Origin: Xanthobacter agilis
GTDB lineage: Bacteria > Pseudomonadota > Alphaproteobacteria > Rhizobiales > Xanthobacteraceae
Reading direction: 5' to 3'
NCBI RefSeq assembly: GCF_021730435.1
Contig: NZ_JABWGX010000024.1
Coordinates: 1 to 64,000, forward strand
Length of the DNA stretch: 64,000 nt
A program made the position numbers and the translations under genes. The notes below the pieces were generated by a model. The model did not search any database and was not told the origin of the DNA. It saw only the letters and a program-made list of their open reading frames with translations. Below are positions 19,890-29,252 of this stretch, piece by piece (position 1 is the first letter of the stretch; each line of letters opens with the position of its first letter).

Positions 19890-21974
19890 ATGAGTCTGGC
19901 CTACCGGCCCGACATCGATGGGCTGCGTGCCGTCGCTGTCGGCAGCGTTGTATTGTTCCACGGCGGATTTTCGCTGTTCGGTGGCGGGTTCGTCGGCGTG
20001 GACGTGTTCTTCGTCATTTCCGGCTTCCTCATCACCTCCATCATCGCCGACGACCTGGAGCGGGGGCGCTTCTCCCTGGTGGATTTCTACGACCGCCGTA
20101 TCCGCCGCATCCTGCCCGCTTTGTTCCTGGTGCTGTTCACCACCGTTGCCATCGGCGCCTTCATCCTGCTGCCGACGCAGATGGAGAACCTCGCCGGCTC
20201 CCTCATCCCCGCGACCCTGTTCTACGCCAACATCCATTTCATGGGGCTCGAATCCTATTTCGCCCCGGCGGCGGAAGAGCTGCCCCTGCTGCATTTGTGG
20301 TCGCTGGCGGTGGAGGAACAATTCTACATCGTGTTTCCGCTGCTGCTGTTCGTGCTGATGCGCGTGGGCGGGCGGCGGCTGGCGGTGATCGGGCTCTTTG
20401 CCGTGGCCCTTGTTTCCCTGGTGATCGCTCAGGTCGAGCTTCAGGAGGCGCCGCGCCGGGCCTTCTTCCTGCTGTCGTCGCGGGCCTGGGAATTGCTGGT
20501 GGGTGCCCTCATCGCCCTCGCGCCGCTGCCGAAGGTGCCCCCCAAGGTGGCGGCCGGCCTCGGTGCGCTCGGTCTCGGCGCGCTGCTGATCCCGGTGTTC
20601 CTCTACAACCGCAACACCAGCTTCCCCGGCGTGGCGGCGCTGCCGCCGGTGCTGGGCGCGGCGCTCCTCATCTATTCCGGCCGGCATGCGGCGCGCGGGC
20701 CGGCGGCGCGCCTGCTTGCCCTGCCGGGACTGGTCTATGTGGGGCGCATCTCCTATTCGCTTTATCTGTGGCATTGGCCGTTGCTGGCCTTTGCCTTCAT
20801 CTATCGCGGCCGGGCGCTGACACCGTTGCTCGCGGCGGGGATCATCCTGCTGGCGGTGGCGCTTTCGGCGCTCTCGCTGCGTTACGTGGAGGCGCCGCTG
20901 CGGCGCGCCGCAGCGGGCGGCGGGCGGCGGGCGGTGCGGTTTGCCGCGGCCGCGGCGGTGATGCTGGTGGCCGTATTCGGCGCCCGCGGGATCGACGCGC
21001 GCGACGGGCGGATCTGGCCCCTGTCGGCCCGAGGCCTCAAGGCAGAGGCGGCCATGCGTGAGGGCCATGGCCTTGCCATCTGCAAGACCGGCACCGACTT
21101 CATGCGCGGCACCGCAAGCTGCACGGTCACGCCGCCCGGGGCTCAGGGCAAGGGCTATGATGTGCTGGTGTGGGGGGATTCCCATGCCCATGCCAGCTTC
21201 CAGGGCCTGGCCGAGCTGTTCGCTGAACAGGGGATTGGCAGCCGTCTGCTGACCCTTTCGGGCTGTCCGCCGCTGGCGGGCGTCGTCACGCCGCGCTTTG
21301 GCGACGAGGCAGCGGAGTGCACGGCCTTCAACACGGCCGTGATGGAAGAAATCGCGAAGGCCCGCCCCAAGCTCGTGGTGCTGGTGGGCCGCTGGGCCCT
21401 TTGGACCACCCATGCCCGGCAGAACGTGGCCCTCACCATGCCCGATCTTCCCGCCGCGCGCGCGCCGAGTGCCGAAGGCAGCCGCGCCGCCTTTCCGGTG
21501 GCGCTGCGGCGGACGGTGGACGAGATCCGCACCATGGGAGCGAACGTCCTGGTGATGGGGCAGGCGCCGGAATATCTCCATCCGCCGGCCGCCTGCGTTG
21601 TGCGGGCGGACTATTTCGGGGGCGATGCCAGCGGCTGCATGACACAGAGCCTTGCGGAGATGGAGCGCGTGGTGGGCCCCACCAACGCGGTCATCGAGCA
21701 GGTGGCCCGCGCCGTACCCGGCACCGGAGCCGTGCTGCTTTCAAACCTCTTCTGCGATGGAAACGTGTGCCACGCGGGCGATGACGCGGCATTCTTCTAC
21801 AGCGACGGCAATCATTTGAGCCCCGCCGGGGCACGCCGGCTGCGGGACGATCCCTCGGTCAGGTCCGCCATCGCGAGCCTGCTGAGCGCCGCGCCGGAGC
21901 ATGTGCAAGCACGCGCGGCGGAGAGCGCCGTGGACAAGGTCGAGCCCACGCGCGGCATCAGCCCCGGCAACTGA
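19890..21974 (+). CDS. Acyltransferase-3 / SGNH fused membrane protein (OafA-like)
   Basis: A 694-residue protein fusing an acyltransferase-3 membrane domain (residues 1-370; about ten helices; starts YRPDIDGLRAVAV, with FVGVDVFFVISGFLIT, DFYDRRIRRILPAL, LWSLAVEEQFYIVFP, ISYSLYLWHWPLLAF) to a periplasmic SGNH-like domain (about 400-680; DVLVWGDSHAHA for the block I serine, DGNHLSPAGARRL for the Asp/His block). OafA-type enzymes O-acetylate lipopolysaccharide or other surface glycans. GGGGAAGAGG lies before the ATG. No glycan cluster surrounds it, so the acceptor is unknown. Confidence 0.9.
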   Translation: MSLAYRPDIDGLRAVAVGSVVLFHGGFSLFGGGFVGVDVFFVISGFLITSIIADDLERGRFSLVDFYDRRIRRILPALFLVLFTTVAIGAFILLPTQMENLAGSLIPATLFYANIHFMGLESYFAPAAEELPLLHLWSLAVEEQFYIVFPLLLFVLMRVGGRRLAVIGLFAVALVSLVIAQVELQEAPRRAFFLLSSRAWELLVGALIALAPLPKVPPKVAAGLGALGLGALLIPVFLYNRNTSFPGVAALPPVLGAALLIYSGRHAARGPAARLLALPGLVYVGRISYSLYLWHWPLLAFAFIYRGRALTPLLAAGIILLAVALSALSLRYVEAPLRRAAAGGGRRAVRFAAAAAVMLVAVFGARGIDARDGRIWPLSARGLKAEAAMREGHGLAICKTGTDFMRGTASCTVTPPGAQGKGYDVLVWGDSHAHASFQGLAELFAEQGIGSRLLTLSGCPPLAGVVTPRFGDEAAECTAFNTAVMEEIAKARPKLVVLVGRWALWTTHARQNVALTMPDLPAARAPSAEGSRAAFPVALRRTVDEIRTMGANVLVMGQAPEYLHPPAACVVRADYFGGDASGCMTQSLAEMERVVGPTNAVIEQVARAVPGTGAVLLSNLFCDGNVCHAGDDAAFFYSDGNHLSPAGARRLRDDPSVRSAIASLLSAAPEHVQARAAESAVDKVEPTRGISPGN

Positions 21975-22093
21975 AGAAGCCTCCCGAGACGATCTCGCCC
22001 GCCGCAGGTGAAAGTCGGCCCATTTCAGCGATCGTGAACGCGGGTATTTCGATCCACGGTTGCATGCTCCAGCGCGAGGCTTGTGGCAGCTGA

Positions 22094-22306
22094 GGGCTGC
22101 TCAGGAGCATTGACGCAAACAGCAACGGTGGAACGGCGAACGATCGCTTCGTCTATGTCGGTTCCGCGATTTTTTCGGGTGGGGCCAGGGAGCTTCGTTT
22201 CAACAACGGCATGTTGCAGGGTGATGTGAACGGCGACAAGGTGGCCGACCTCGTCGTGAAGCTGGACGGCGTAACCGCGCTCGCGTCCGGCTCGCTCCTT
22301 CTTTAA
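22094..22306 (+). pseudogene. C-terminal remnant of a secreted RTX protein
   Basis: A frame without a start codon, opening after an in-frame TGA at 22091 and ending at TAA 22304-22306, encodes about 70 residues that resemble the end of serralysin-type (peptidase M10 C-terminal) RTX proteins: SIDANSN, DRFVYVGSAIFSGGARELRF, GDVNGDKVADLVVKLDG, and a hydrophobic LLL tail. The GDVNGDxVAD segment and terminal leucines are typical of the type I secretion end. No catalytic part, RTX repeats or secretion genes lie nearby, so this is a decayed fragment. Confidence 0.75.
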
Positions 22307-22363
22307 GGCGCACTCACGCAATGGGGCTTCCGGCTCGCGTGAAAAAATGGCGCAAACGCAATT

Positions 22364-22399
22364 CAAGACAGCCGTCCTTCGCTCAGGCCGGCTGTCTTG
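22364..22399. terminator. Hairpin, possible bidirectional terminator
   Basis: Perfect 11-bp stem (caagacagccg / cggctgtcttg) with a 14-nt loop, lying between the RTX remnant and the stop of the SCP2 gene read from the other strand. There is no clear U-tract, so termination is plausible but unproven. Confidence 0.45.
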
Positions 22400-22444
22400 C
22401 GCGGCGATATCTTGCGCGTCGATGTCCGGGCGCCTGAAGATGGA

Positions 22445-22765
22445 CTATTCGTCGCCCAAAAGGCTTGCCAGCTTCAGCGCCACGCCCCGCGACCCCTCGA
22501 CCTTCAGGCGACCGGTGGAAAACGCCAGCATGGCGCCGAGGCGACCGGAAACGAGCTTGTCCAGGGTGTCGGAGGAGAGTTTCAGCACGGCATCGGCATC
22601 ACCGGTGCTCTGCTCCAGGCAGACCTTGCCATCGGCGGCGTCGAGCAGCAGCGAAATGTTCTGGTCGGTCAGGTCGAACCGAACCTTGTAGCCGAGCGCC
22701 GACAGGGTGTCGGAGCGTTCGCGCATGGCCTCGATCAGAGCGGAAACATCGGCCATCTGGGCCAC
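22445..22765 (-). CDS. SCP2 sterol-binding domain protein
   Basis: A 106-residue single-domain SCP2 protein (KVRFDLTDQNISLLLDAADGKV, LKLSSDTLDKLVSGRLGAMLAFSTGRLKVEG). Such domains bind fatty acyl or sterol ligands. It follows an acyl-CoA dehydrogenase on the same strand by 85 bp, so it may carry acyl-CoA intermediates for that locus. A second ATG three codons in is an equally good start. Confidence 0.88.
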   Translation of the reverse strand: MAQMADVSALIEAMRERSDTLSALGYKVRFDLTDQNISLLLDAADGKVCLEQSTGDADAVLKLSSDTLDKLVSGRLGAMLAFSTGRLKVEGSRGVALKLASLLGDE

Positions 22766-22850
22766 CTCTCAAAAAATGGGCCGCCCCGGCGGGGGCGGGG
22801 CGGGAAGGTTTCGAACCGCGGCCGCCCGGCGTGCGGGTCGGCCGCGCAGA

Positions 22851-24641
22851 TCAGAACAGGGTTTCGTCCAGGCCCATGGTGGCCGCCTTGCCGGCCTTGA
22901 TGGCGCCCCACAGGGCCGCCACCTCCGGCAGCAGCTTGTCCATGTAGAAGCGTGCGGTGGCGATCTTAGCCTCATAGAAAGCCGCGTCGTCGCCCGCGCC
23001 GGCCCGCTTTTCATAGGCCACGTCCGCCATGCGCACCCACATGTAGCCCAGGGCCACCAGGCCGAACAGGCGCAGATATTCGGTGGCGGCGGCGCCGGCC
23101 TCGTCCGGGTCCCTCAGCCCCTTTTCCGCGATGTGGGCGGTGGCAAGCTGCAACGCGCCGAACGCCTTGCCGAGCGGCGCGATCAGTGGCGACAGGTTCT
23201 CGTCATCCATCTTGGCGTCGATATAGGCGAGCACCGGATGGAAGAAGGACCGCAAATAGCGCCCCATGTGCGCGGGCAGCTTGCGGCCCACGAGGTCGAG
23301 CGCCTGCACCCCGTTGGTGCCCTCGTAGATCATGGCGATGCGGGCATCGCGCACATATTGCTCCATGCCGTGGTCGCGGATGTAGCCATGGCCGCCATAG
23401 ACCTGCATGCCCATGGAGGCGGAGGCAAAGCCCAGGTCGGTGAACAGCGCCTTCACGATCGGCGTCATGAGGGAGGTGAAATCCTCCGCCTGCCGGCGCG
23501 TCTGCGGGTCGCTCGCATGCTCCATCAGGTCGAGGGCGCGGGCCACCCAGCCGCCGAGCGCGCGGCAGCCCTCATTGTAGGCCCGCATGGTCATCAGCAT
23601 GCGTCGCACGTCCGGATGCACGATGATCGGATCCGCCGGCTTGTCGGGATGCTTGGCGCCGGTGAGCGCGCGGCCCTGCAGGCGCTCCCTGGCATAGGCC
23701 ACCGCCGCCTGATAGGCGGCTTCTCCCAGGCCCAGGCCCTGGGTGCCCACGGACAGGCGCTCCGAGTTCATCATGGCGAACATGGCGCGCATGCCCCGGT
23801 TCGGCTCTCCCACCAGCCAGCCGGTGGCCTCCTCGAACGACATCTGGCAGGTGGACGAGCCATGGATGCCCATCTTGTGCTCGATGCCGGTGCACAGCAC
23901 GCCATTGCGCGGGCCGAGCGCGCCATCGTCCTTCGGCAGGAACTTGGGTACCAGGAACAGGGAGATGCCCTTGATGCCGCTGGGTGCGTCCGGCAGGCGG
24001 GCCAACACGAGATGGATGATGTTCTCGGTCAGGTCCTGCTCGCCGGCGGAAATGAAGATCTTGTTGCCGGTGATCTTGTAGGAGCCGTCCGCTTGCGGCA
24101 CGGCGCGGGTGCGCACCAGCCCGAGGTCGGTGCCGCACTGGGGCTCGGTGAGGCACATGGCGCCCGACCACACGCCTTCGACCATCTTCGGCAGGAAGCG
24201 GTTCTTGAGGTCGTCGGAGGCATAGGCCTTGAGCGCCTCATAGGCGCCGTGGGTGAGGCCGGGGCAGATGCCGAAGGCGAGATTGCCCGAGCACAGCATC
24301 TCCTCCACCAGCTTGTTCACTGAGGCCGGCAGGCCCTGGCCGCCATATTGCGGATCGCAGGCGATGCCATTCCAGCCGCCTTCGATGAAGGTCTTGTAGG
24401 CCTCCTTGAAGCCCTTGGGCGTGCGCACCACGCCGTTTTCATAGGTGCAGCCTTCCTGGTCGGCACTCTGGTTGAGCGGCGCCAGCACCTCGGTGACGAG
24501 CTTCCCGGCCTCATCCAGCACGGCGTCGATGAGGTCGGGGGTGACCTCCTCCAGTCCTTCAAGGGTGCGCAGCACGTCGCTGCCGTGCAATTCGTGCAGC
24601 ACGAAGCGCATGTCGCGCAGCGGCGGGGAATAGACCTGCAT
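22851..24641 (-). CDS. Acyl-CoA dehydrogenase (long form)
   Basis: First oxidation step of beta-oxidation. A 596-residue acyl-CoA dehydrogenase with an extra N-terminal helix region (MQVYSPPLRDMRFVLHEL) and a C-terminal extension, as in the large FadE5-like group. Seen are MCLTEPQCGTDLGLVRT, KIFISAGEQDLTENI and AMIYEGTNGVQALDLVGRKL; the base glutamate is the one in YEGTNG. ACGGGAGCC before the ATG at 24641 favours this start; 24671 is the alternative. Next upstream gene is the FadB-type enzyme, 136 bp away on the same strand. Confidence 0.93.
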   Translation of the reverse strand: MQVYSPPLRDMRFVLHELHGSDVLRTLEGLEEVTPDLIDAVLDEAGKLVTEVLAPLNQSADQEGCTYENGVVRTPKGFKEAYKTFIEGGWNGIACDPQYGGQGLPASVNKLVEEMLCSGNLAFGICPGLTHGAYEALKAYASDDLKNRFLPKMVEGVWSGAMCLTEPQCGTDLGLVRTRAVPQADGSYKITGNKIFISAGEQDLTENIIHLVLARLPDAPSGIKGISLFLVPKFLPKDDGALGPRNGVLCTGIEHKMGIHGSSTCQMSFEEATGWLVGEPNRGMRAMFAMMNSERLSVGTQGLGLGEAAYQAAVAYARERLQGRALTGAKHPDKPADPIIVHPDVRRMLMTMRAYNEGCRALGGWVARALDLMEHASDPQTRRQAEDFTSLMTPIVKALFTDLGFASASMGMQVYGGHGYIRDHGMEQYVRDARIAMIYEGTNGVQALDLVGRKLPAHMGRYLRSFFHPVLAYIDAKMDDENLSPLIAPLGKAFGALQLATAHIAEKGLRDPDEAGAAATEYLRLFGLVALGYMWVRMADVAYEKRAGAGDDAAFYEAKIATARFYMDKLLPEVAALWGAIKAGKAATMGLDETLF

Positions 24642-24777
24642 GGCGTTTGGCTCCCGTATTGGTTCCGTCATGCCGGGCTGACCCTCGGCACCCGCGCCGG
24701 ACGCGGGGGCCGGCGCAGCCGGCCATGACGTTGTATTGGTGGTTCGTCCCCCGCCGGGGCTGGCGGGGGCAAGATCC

Positions 24778-27105
24778 TTAGTTCCGCAGCGGCTTGCCGG
24801 TTTCGAGAATGTGCTCGATGCGGTCGAGGGTGGCATTGGTCCGGATCAACGTCATGAAGCCCTCGCGCTCCAGCTCCAGCAGCCGCGCCTGGCTCACCGG
24901 CTCGGTGTGGTCGGCGTCCCCCCCGGTGAGCACCAGCGCCAGCGCGCCGGACACTACGCGGTCGTGTGGGGTGGCCAGCCCGCGCTTGGCGAAGCCATCC
25001 ACCGCCATGTCCATGGCCACCTTGCCGGTGGGGCCGGGCAGGGTGAGGTCGATGGGCTTGGGCGGCGCATAGCCTTCCACCAAGGCGAGGGCGCGGGCCT
25101 TGGCGTCGGCCAGCAGCCGGTCGCGGTTCATGGTGATGCCGTCGCCCTCGCGCAGGAACTTCAGCTCCTTGGCCTCGGCGGCGGACTTGGCGACGGTGGC
25201 GGTGGACACCGTCTCGAACACCTTGGAGGGGGCCGGCATGGGACCCTTGGGGAACTTCGGGTCGGTCTGCCAGCGCTCCAGCATGGCTGTGCAGCCGCCC
25301 CAGGCCGGCAGCACGCCGACGCCGCATTCCACGAGGCCGATATAGCTTTCCGCATGGGCCTGCACCGCATCCGCGTGCAGCAGGATCTCGCAGCCGCCGC
25401 CCAGCGCCAGGCCGGACGGCGCGGCCACCACCGGGAAGGGGGCATATTTCATGTCCTGGTAGGCCTTCTGGCCGCTGGCCACCAGCTTCTCCACCTCGCC
25501 GAAGGCGCCGATGTTGCAGGCGAACAGGGCCAGGCCCAGATTGGCGCCCACGGAGAAGTTCGAACCCTCGTTATAGATCACGAGCGCCTTGTATTTTTCC
25601 TTGGTGAGCTTCAGCGCCTTGGCGAGCAGGCTGATGATGCCCTCATCGAGCGCATTGCTCTTGGACGTGAACTCCAGGCACACCACGCCCTCGCCGATGT
25701 CCCACAGGGCAGCCGAGCCGTTCTTGAGCAGCGGCTGCGACTTCAGCTTGATGTCGGCGAGGAGCAGGACGCCAGCCGGGCGCACGATGTCGCGATAGGT
25801 GCCATCCGTGCCCAGATATTGCCGCGCGCCGGCCTCGACCCGATAGAAGGGCCGCTCCGCCGCCAGCGCCAACAGGGCAGGGACTTCGACGCCGTCGGCC
25901 TTCAGCATGTCAATGAGCCGGGCCGCGCCGATCTTGTCGATCAGCTCGAAGGGGCCGAATTTCCAATTGTAGCCCAGGCGCATGGCATCATCGACGGCGA
26001 CGATGTCGTCGGCGGCCTCCGGCACCAGCCGCGCGGCATAGGCGAGGGTGCGGGCCATGACCGCGCGGGCATAGCGCCCCGCCGGGCCGGGGGCCGACAT
26101 GAGCGCGGCCAGATCCTTGCCGCCGCCCTCTTCCAACTCCGGCACAACCGCCTTCGCCTGGGGGCGGTAGTCGCCGGTGGCAAGGTCGATGGCTTCCTTC
26201 AGCTTCTGACCGTTTTCGCGGTTGAGGCGATAGAAGCCGCCCTTGCCCTTGCGGCCGGTGAAGCCGGTTTCGATCATGCGCGCGATCAGCGGCTCGTCGC
26301 GCAGGGTGGCGTGGAACGGATCGGCGGCCGGCAGCGCCCGCTTCAGGGAGCCCTGGACATGGGGCATCAGGTCGAGCCCCACGAGATCAATAAGGCCGAA
26401 CACACCGGTCTTGGGAAAGCCGAACGGCCGCCCCATCACCGTGTCCGCCTCCTCCACCTTGAGGTTGAGAGCGAACGCTTCGCCGACCGCGAGCTGGAGC
26501 CAATAGGTGCCGAGCCGGTTGGCGATGAAGCCGGGCGTGTCCTTGCAGGCGACGACCGTCTTGCCGAGCTTTACATCGGCAAAGTGGGACACGGCGGCCA
26601 CGGTGTCCGGGTTCGTCTCGGCTCCGGCCACGATCTCCAATAGGCGCATGTAGCGCGGCGGGTTGAAGAAATGGGTGATGAGGAAATCGCGCTTGAAGCT
26701 CTCCGGCAGGCCCGCCGTGAGGTCGCTCAGCGGAATGGTTGAGGTGTTGGATGACACCACGCTGCCCGGCCGGCGCGCCTCTTCGATCCGCGTATAGAGC
26801 GCCTGCTTGATGTCGAGGCGTTCGATCACGGCCTCAACAATCCAGTCGCACGACGACAGGTCCGCGAGGTTGTCCTCGATATTGCCGGTGCTGACCAGCT
26901 TCGCCGCCCGCTTGGACATGAAGGCGGCGGGATCCGCCTTCAGGAGCTTCTCCACCGCCGTCTCGGCGATGATGTTGCGGTTGCTCGCGCCCGCGGGGAC
27001 GATATCGAGCAGCAGCACCGCGATGCCCGCATTGGCGACATGGGCGGCGATGCCGGCCCCCATGACACCGGCGCCGATGACGGCGACTTTCTTGATCTCG
27101 GTCAT
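24778..27105 (-). CDS. fadB: 3-hydroxyacyl-CoA dehydrogenase / enoyl-CoA hydratase (FadB-type)
   Basis: Bifunctional beta-oxidation enzyme of 775 residues with the domains in the order HAD then enoyl-CoA hydratase, unlike E. coli FadB. The NAD-binding motif KVAVIGAGVMGAGIAAHVANAG is at the N-terminus (shown in part), with SSNTSTIPLSDL, DTPGFIANRLG and GFPKTGVFGLIDLVGLD; the hydratase part near residues 490-660 has LVIYNEGSNFSVGANL, APSGLALGGGCEILLH and LVECGVGVLPAWGG. Start at 27105 (MTEIKKVAV). It is 10 bp after fadA, forming one operon. Confidence 0.95.
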   Translation of the reverse strand: MTEIKKVAVIGAGVMGAGIAAHVANAGIAVLLLDIVPAGASNRNIIAETAVEKLLKADPAAFMSKRAAKLVSTGNIEDNLADLSSCDWIVEAVIERLDIKQALYTRIEEARRPGSVVSSNTSTIPLSDLTAGLPESFKRDFLITHFFNPPRYMRLLEIVAGAETNPDTVAAVSHFADVKLGKTVVACKDTPGFIANRLGTYWLQLAVGEAFALNLKVEEADTVMGRPFGFPKTGVFGLIDLVGLDLMPHVQGSLKRALPAADPFHATLRDEPLIARMIETGFTGRKGKGGFYRLNRENGQKLKEAIDLATGDYRPQAKAVVPELEEGGGKDLAALMSAPGPAGRYARAVMARTLAYAARLVPEAADDIVAVDDAMRLGYNWKFGPFELIDKIGAARLIDMLKADGVEVPALLALAAERPFYRVEAGARQYLGTDGTYRDIVRPAGVLLLADIKLKSQPLLKNGSAALWDIGEGVVCLEFTSKSNALDEGIISLLAKALKLTKEKYKALVIYNEGSNFSVGANLGLALFACNIGAFGEVEKLVASGQKAYQDMKYAPFPVVAAPSGLALGGGCEILLHADAVQAHAESYIGLVECGVGVLPAWGGCTAMLERWQTDPKFPKGPMPAPSKVFETVSTATVAKSAAEAKELKFLREGDGITMNRDRLLADAKARALALVEGYAPPKPIDLTLPGPTGKVAMDMAVDGFAKRGLATPHDRVVSGALALVLTGGDADHTEPVSQARLLELEREGFMTLIRTNATLDRIEHILETGKPLRN

Positions 27106-27115
27106 GCGTGCCCCC

Positions 27116-28261
27116 TCAGACCCGTTCGAGCACGGTGGCAATGCCCTGACCGCCGCCGATGCATTGGGTGGCGAGCGCATATCGGCCGCCCTCGCGCTTC
27201 AGGAGCGATGCCGCCTTGCCGACGATGCGGGCGCCGGTGGCGCCGAGCGGATGACCGAGCGCGATGGCCCCGCCGTCCAGGTTCAGCGTCTCGTCGGAAA
27301 TGCCAAGTTCGCGCTGGCAGGCAAGAGCCTGGGAGGCGAAGGCCTCGTTCAGCTCCACCACATTGATGTCGGATATGGACAGGCCGGCGCGGGCCAGCGC
27401 CTTCTTGGTGGCCGCGACGGGGCCGATGCCCATGATTTCGGGCGCGCAGCCGGCCACCGCCACGCTTTTGAGGCGCGCCAGCGGCTCCAGGCCATGCTTG
27501 TCCGCATAGGCTTCCGAGCACACCAGCACGGCCGAGGCGCCATCGGTCAGGGGGGATGAGGTGCCAGCGGTCACCGTACCGTTCTCGGCAAAGGCCGGCT
27601 TCAGCCCGGCCAGGCCTTCGAGGGTGGCATCGCGGCGGATGCAGCCATCGGCATCCACGCTCTTGTCGACCTTGCCGTTCACTTGAACCGGAACGATCTC
27701 CGCGTTGAAGCGGCCGTCAGCGGCGGCGCGGGCCGCCTTCTGGTGGCTGTTCAGGGCGAAGGCGTCCTGGTCGGCGCGGGTGATCTGCCATTTGCCGGCG
27801 ACATTCTCTGCAGTCTCGCCCATGCCCATGTAGGCGGCGGGGAGCTTGGCGTAGAGGGCCGGGTTCGGCATGGGGTTGAAGCCGGTCATGGGCACCCGGC
27901 TCATGCTTTCGATGCCGGCGCAGATGAAGACCTCGCCGGCACCGAGCTGGATCTGCCCGGCGGCCATGTGCACCGCCTGCATGGAGGAGCCGCAGAAGCG
28001 GTTCACCGTGGTCCCGGCCACCGACTGCGGCAGGCCGGCGATCATGCCGATAAGACGGGCGACGTTGAAGCCCTGCTCGGCCTCCGGGAAGGCACAGCCG
28101 ACGATGAGGTCCTCGATGTCCTCGACCGTCACCTTGGTGCGCGCGACCAGCGCGGCCACCACCTGGGCGGCGAGATCATCGGGGCGAAGGCGCGCGAGGT
28201 CGCCTTTCTTGGCCAGCGTGAAGGGCGAGCGGGCATAGCCCGCAATCACGACGTTCTGCAT
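27116..28261 (-). CDS. fadA: Acetyl-CoA C-acyltransferase (FadA-type thiolase)
   Basis: Thiolytic cleavage of 3-ketoacyl-CoA to acetyl-CoA and a shortened acyl-CoA. The 381-residue product has the nucleophile cysteine in TTVNRFCGSSMQAVHMAA, the VVELNEAFASQALAC block, GGAIALGHPLGATGARI with the active histidine, and the second active cysteine in ATQCIGGGQG. Start MQNVVIAGYARSP at 28261. First gene of the minus-strand run fadA-fadB-acyl-CoA dehydrogenase-SCP2, just downstream of the MerR gene. Confidence 0.96.
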   Translation of the reverse strand: MQNVVIAGYARSPFTLAKKGDLARLRPDDLAAQVVAALVARTKVTVEDIEDLIVGCAFPEAEQGFNVARLIGMIAGLPQSVAGTTVNRFCGSSMQAVHMAAGQIQLGAGEVFICAGIESMSRVPMTGFNPMPNPALYAKLPAAYMGMGETAENVAGKWQITRADQDAFALNSHQKAARAAADGRFNAEIVPVQVNGKVDKSVDADGCIRRDATLEGLAGLKPAFAENGTVTAGTSSPLTDGASAVLVCSEAYADKHGLEPLARLKSVAVAGCAPEIMGIGPVAATKKALARAGLSISDINVVELNEAFASQALACQRELGISDETLNLDGGAIALGHPLGATGARIVGKAASLLKREGGRYALATQCIGGGQGIATVLERV

Positions 28262-28391
28262 GAGCGCTCCTGCCTGTGCTTGATTCCGCTTCGAGGACGC
28301 GAGCCCGTTTCCACGCGCCGGCCCCTTGCGTATGTTGGGCCCACGCGCCTGTACGCGTGCGCCGGGATCAGCGTCCTGAGTTGAGGGCCGC

Positions 28392-28829
28392 TCAGCCGGC
28401 GACCTTGGTGTCGCCGCCGGCGGTGGCAAGGCCGGCGAGGGTCTGGTCCTGGATGTCCTTGAGCTCGGCGATGGTTTCCTCCAGCGCCAGGCGCTGGTCT
28501 TCCAGCATCTCCAGACGGCTCTCGACCTTCTTCAGCAGCAACCGCATCTGCTCCGACTGGGTGGGGTCCATGTCGTAGAGGTCGAGATAGTCCTTGATGT
28601 CGCGTAGCGAGAAGCCGAGCCTCTTGCCGCGCAGGATCAGTACCATGCGGGCACGGTCGCGCTTGGTGTAGACGCGCATGGTGCCGGCCCGGCGCGGCGT
28701 GATGAGGCCCTTGTCCTCATAAAAGCGGATGGTGCGCGGCGTGACCGCGAGATCGCGCGCCAGCTCCGTCACTGTAAAGAAGGTGTCGGTCAGCCCGCCA
28801 TTGCCGCCGCGCTTGTCAGTCGATGCCAC
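28392..28829 (-). CDS. MerR family transcriptional regulator
   Basis: A 145-residue regulator with the MerR winged helix (FTVTELARDLAVTPRTIRFYEDKGLITPRR, shown in overlapping segments TVTELARDLAV and TIRFYEDKGLI) followed by a long coiled-coil helix (LLLKKVESRLEMLEDQRLALEETIAEL split by heptads). It resembles the LiuR-type regulators of acyl-CoA catabolism and lies immediately upstream of fadA, so it probably controls this locus. Start is GTG. A 13-bp motif ends 8 bp before that GTG and recurs before fadL. Confidence 0.88.
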   Translation of the reverse strand: MASTDKRGGNGGLTDTFFTVTELARDLAVTPRTIRFYEDKGLITPRRAGTMRVYTKRDRARMVLILRGKRLGFSLRDIKDYLDLYDMDPTQSEQMRLLLKKVESRLEMLEDQRLALEETIAELKDIQDQTLAGLATAGGDTKVAG

Positions 28830-28836
28830 AAGTTCA

Positions 28837-28849
28837 CCTATACGTCATC
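28837..28849 (-). promoter_or_regulatory. Shared motif before merR (copy 1)
   Basis: GATGACGTATAGG on the minus strand, 8 bp before the merR GTG. An identical 13-mer faces the opposite way before fadL (29131-29143). If TATAGG is a -10 box here, the transcript would start at or near the GTG and be leaderless. It could also be a MerR operator. Confidence 0.45.
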
Positions 28850-29130
28850 CAACCGCCCCGACGATACATGCTTTGACCTTGGGCGCAAGTCCCCGCCTCG
28901 CGATTTTCACCGGCCAACCCAAGGTGGGCGCGAATCGCCGAAAATCCGGCAGGATCGCGGCGGCGCCGGGTTATGGGGGGATGTCGGGCCGTCAGGATCT
29001 TCGTGGCCGGAACATATGGCGACGCTCAAGTTGCTGCGTGGTGCTCGTGCAACGGTGGTGGCATATTCACGACATGCAGCGGGGCGGCGCGATGATGGCA
29101 GTTGACGGGGTTATCCGTTTAGGCATTCTA

Positions 29131-29143
29131 GATGACGTATAGG
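29131..29143 (+). promoter_or_regulatory. Shared motif before fadL (copy 2)
   Basis: GATGACGTATAGG, identical to the copy before merR, 109 bp before the fadL ATG. A TTGACG hexamer lies at 29102-29107. The rest of the 423-bp merR-fadL gap shows no gene. Confidence 0.45.
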
Positions 29144-29252
29144 GCATGATAAAAACCTATGGCGCACCGCAGCGTGCCATGCCCGAGGAAACGCCACATC
29201 GAAAGCGCCGGCCGGACACGCGCGCCCGGACGCGTTGAGCTAAGGGGGACTC

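Noticed and set aside
22707-24323. A 538-codon plus-strand frame
   Set aside because: Antisense to the acyl-CoA dehydrogenase; no recognisable domain.
24736-26643. A 635-codon plus-strand frame
   Set aside because: Antisense to the FadB-type gene, with low-complexity composition and no motif.
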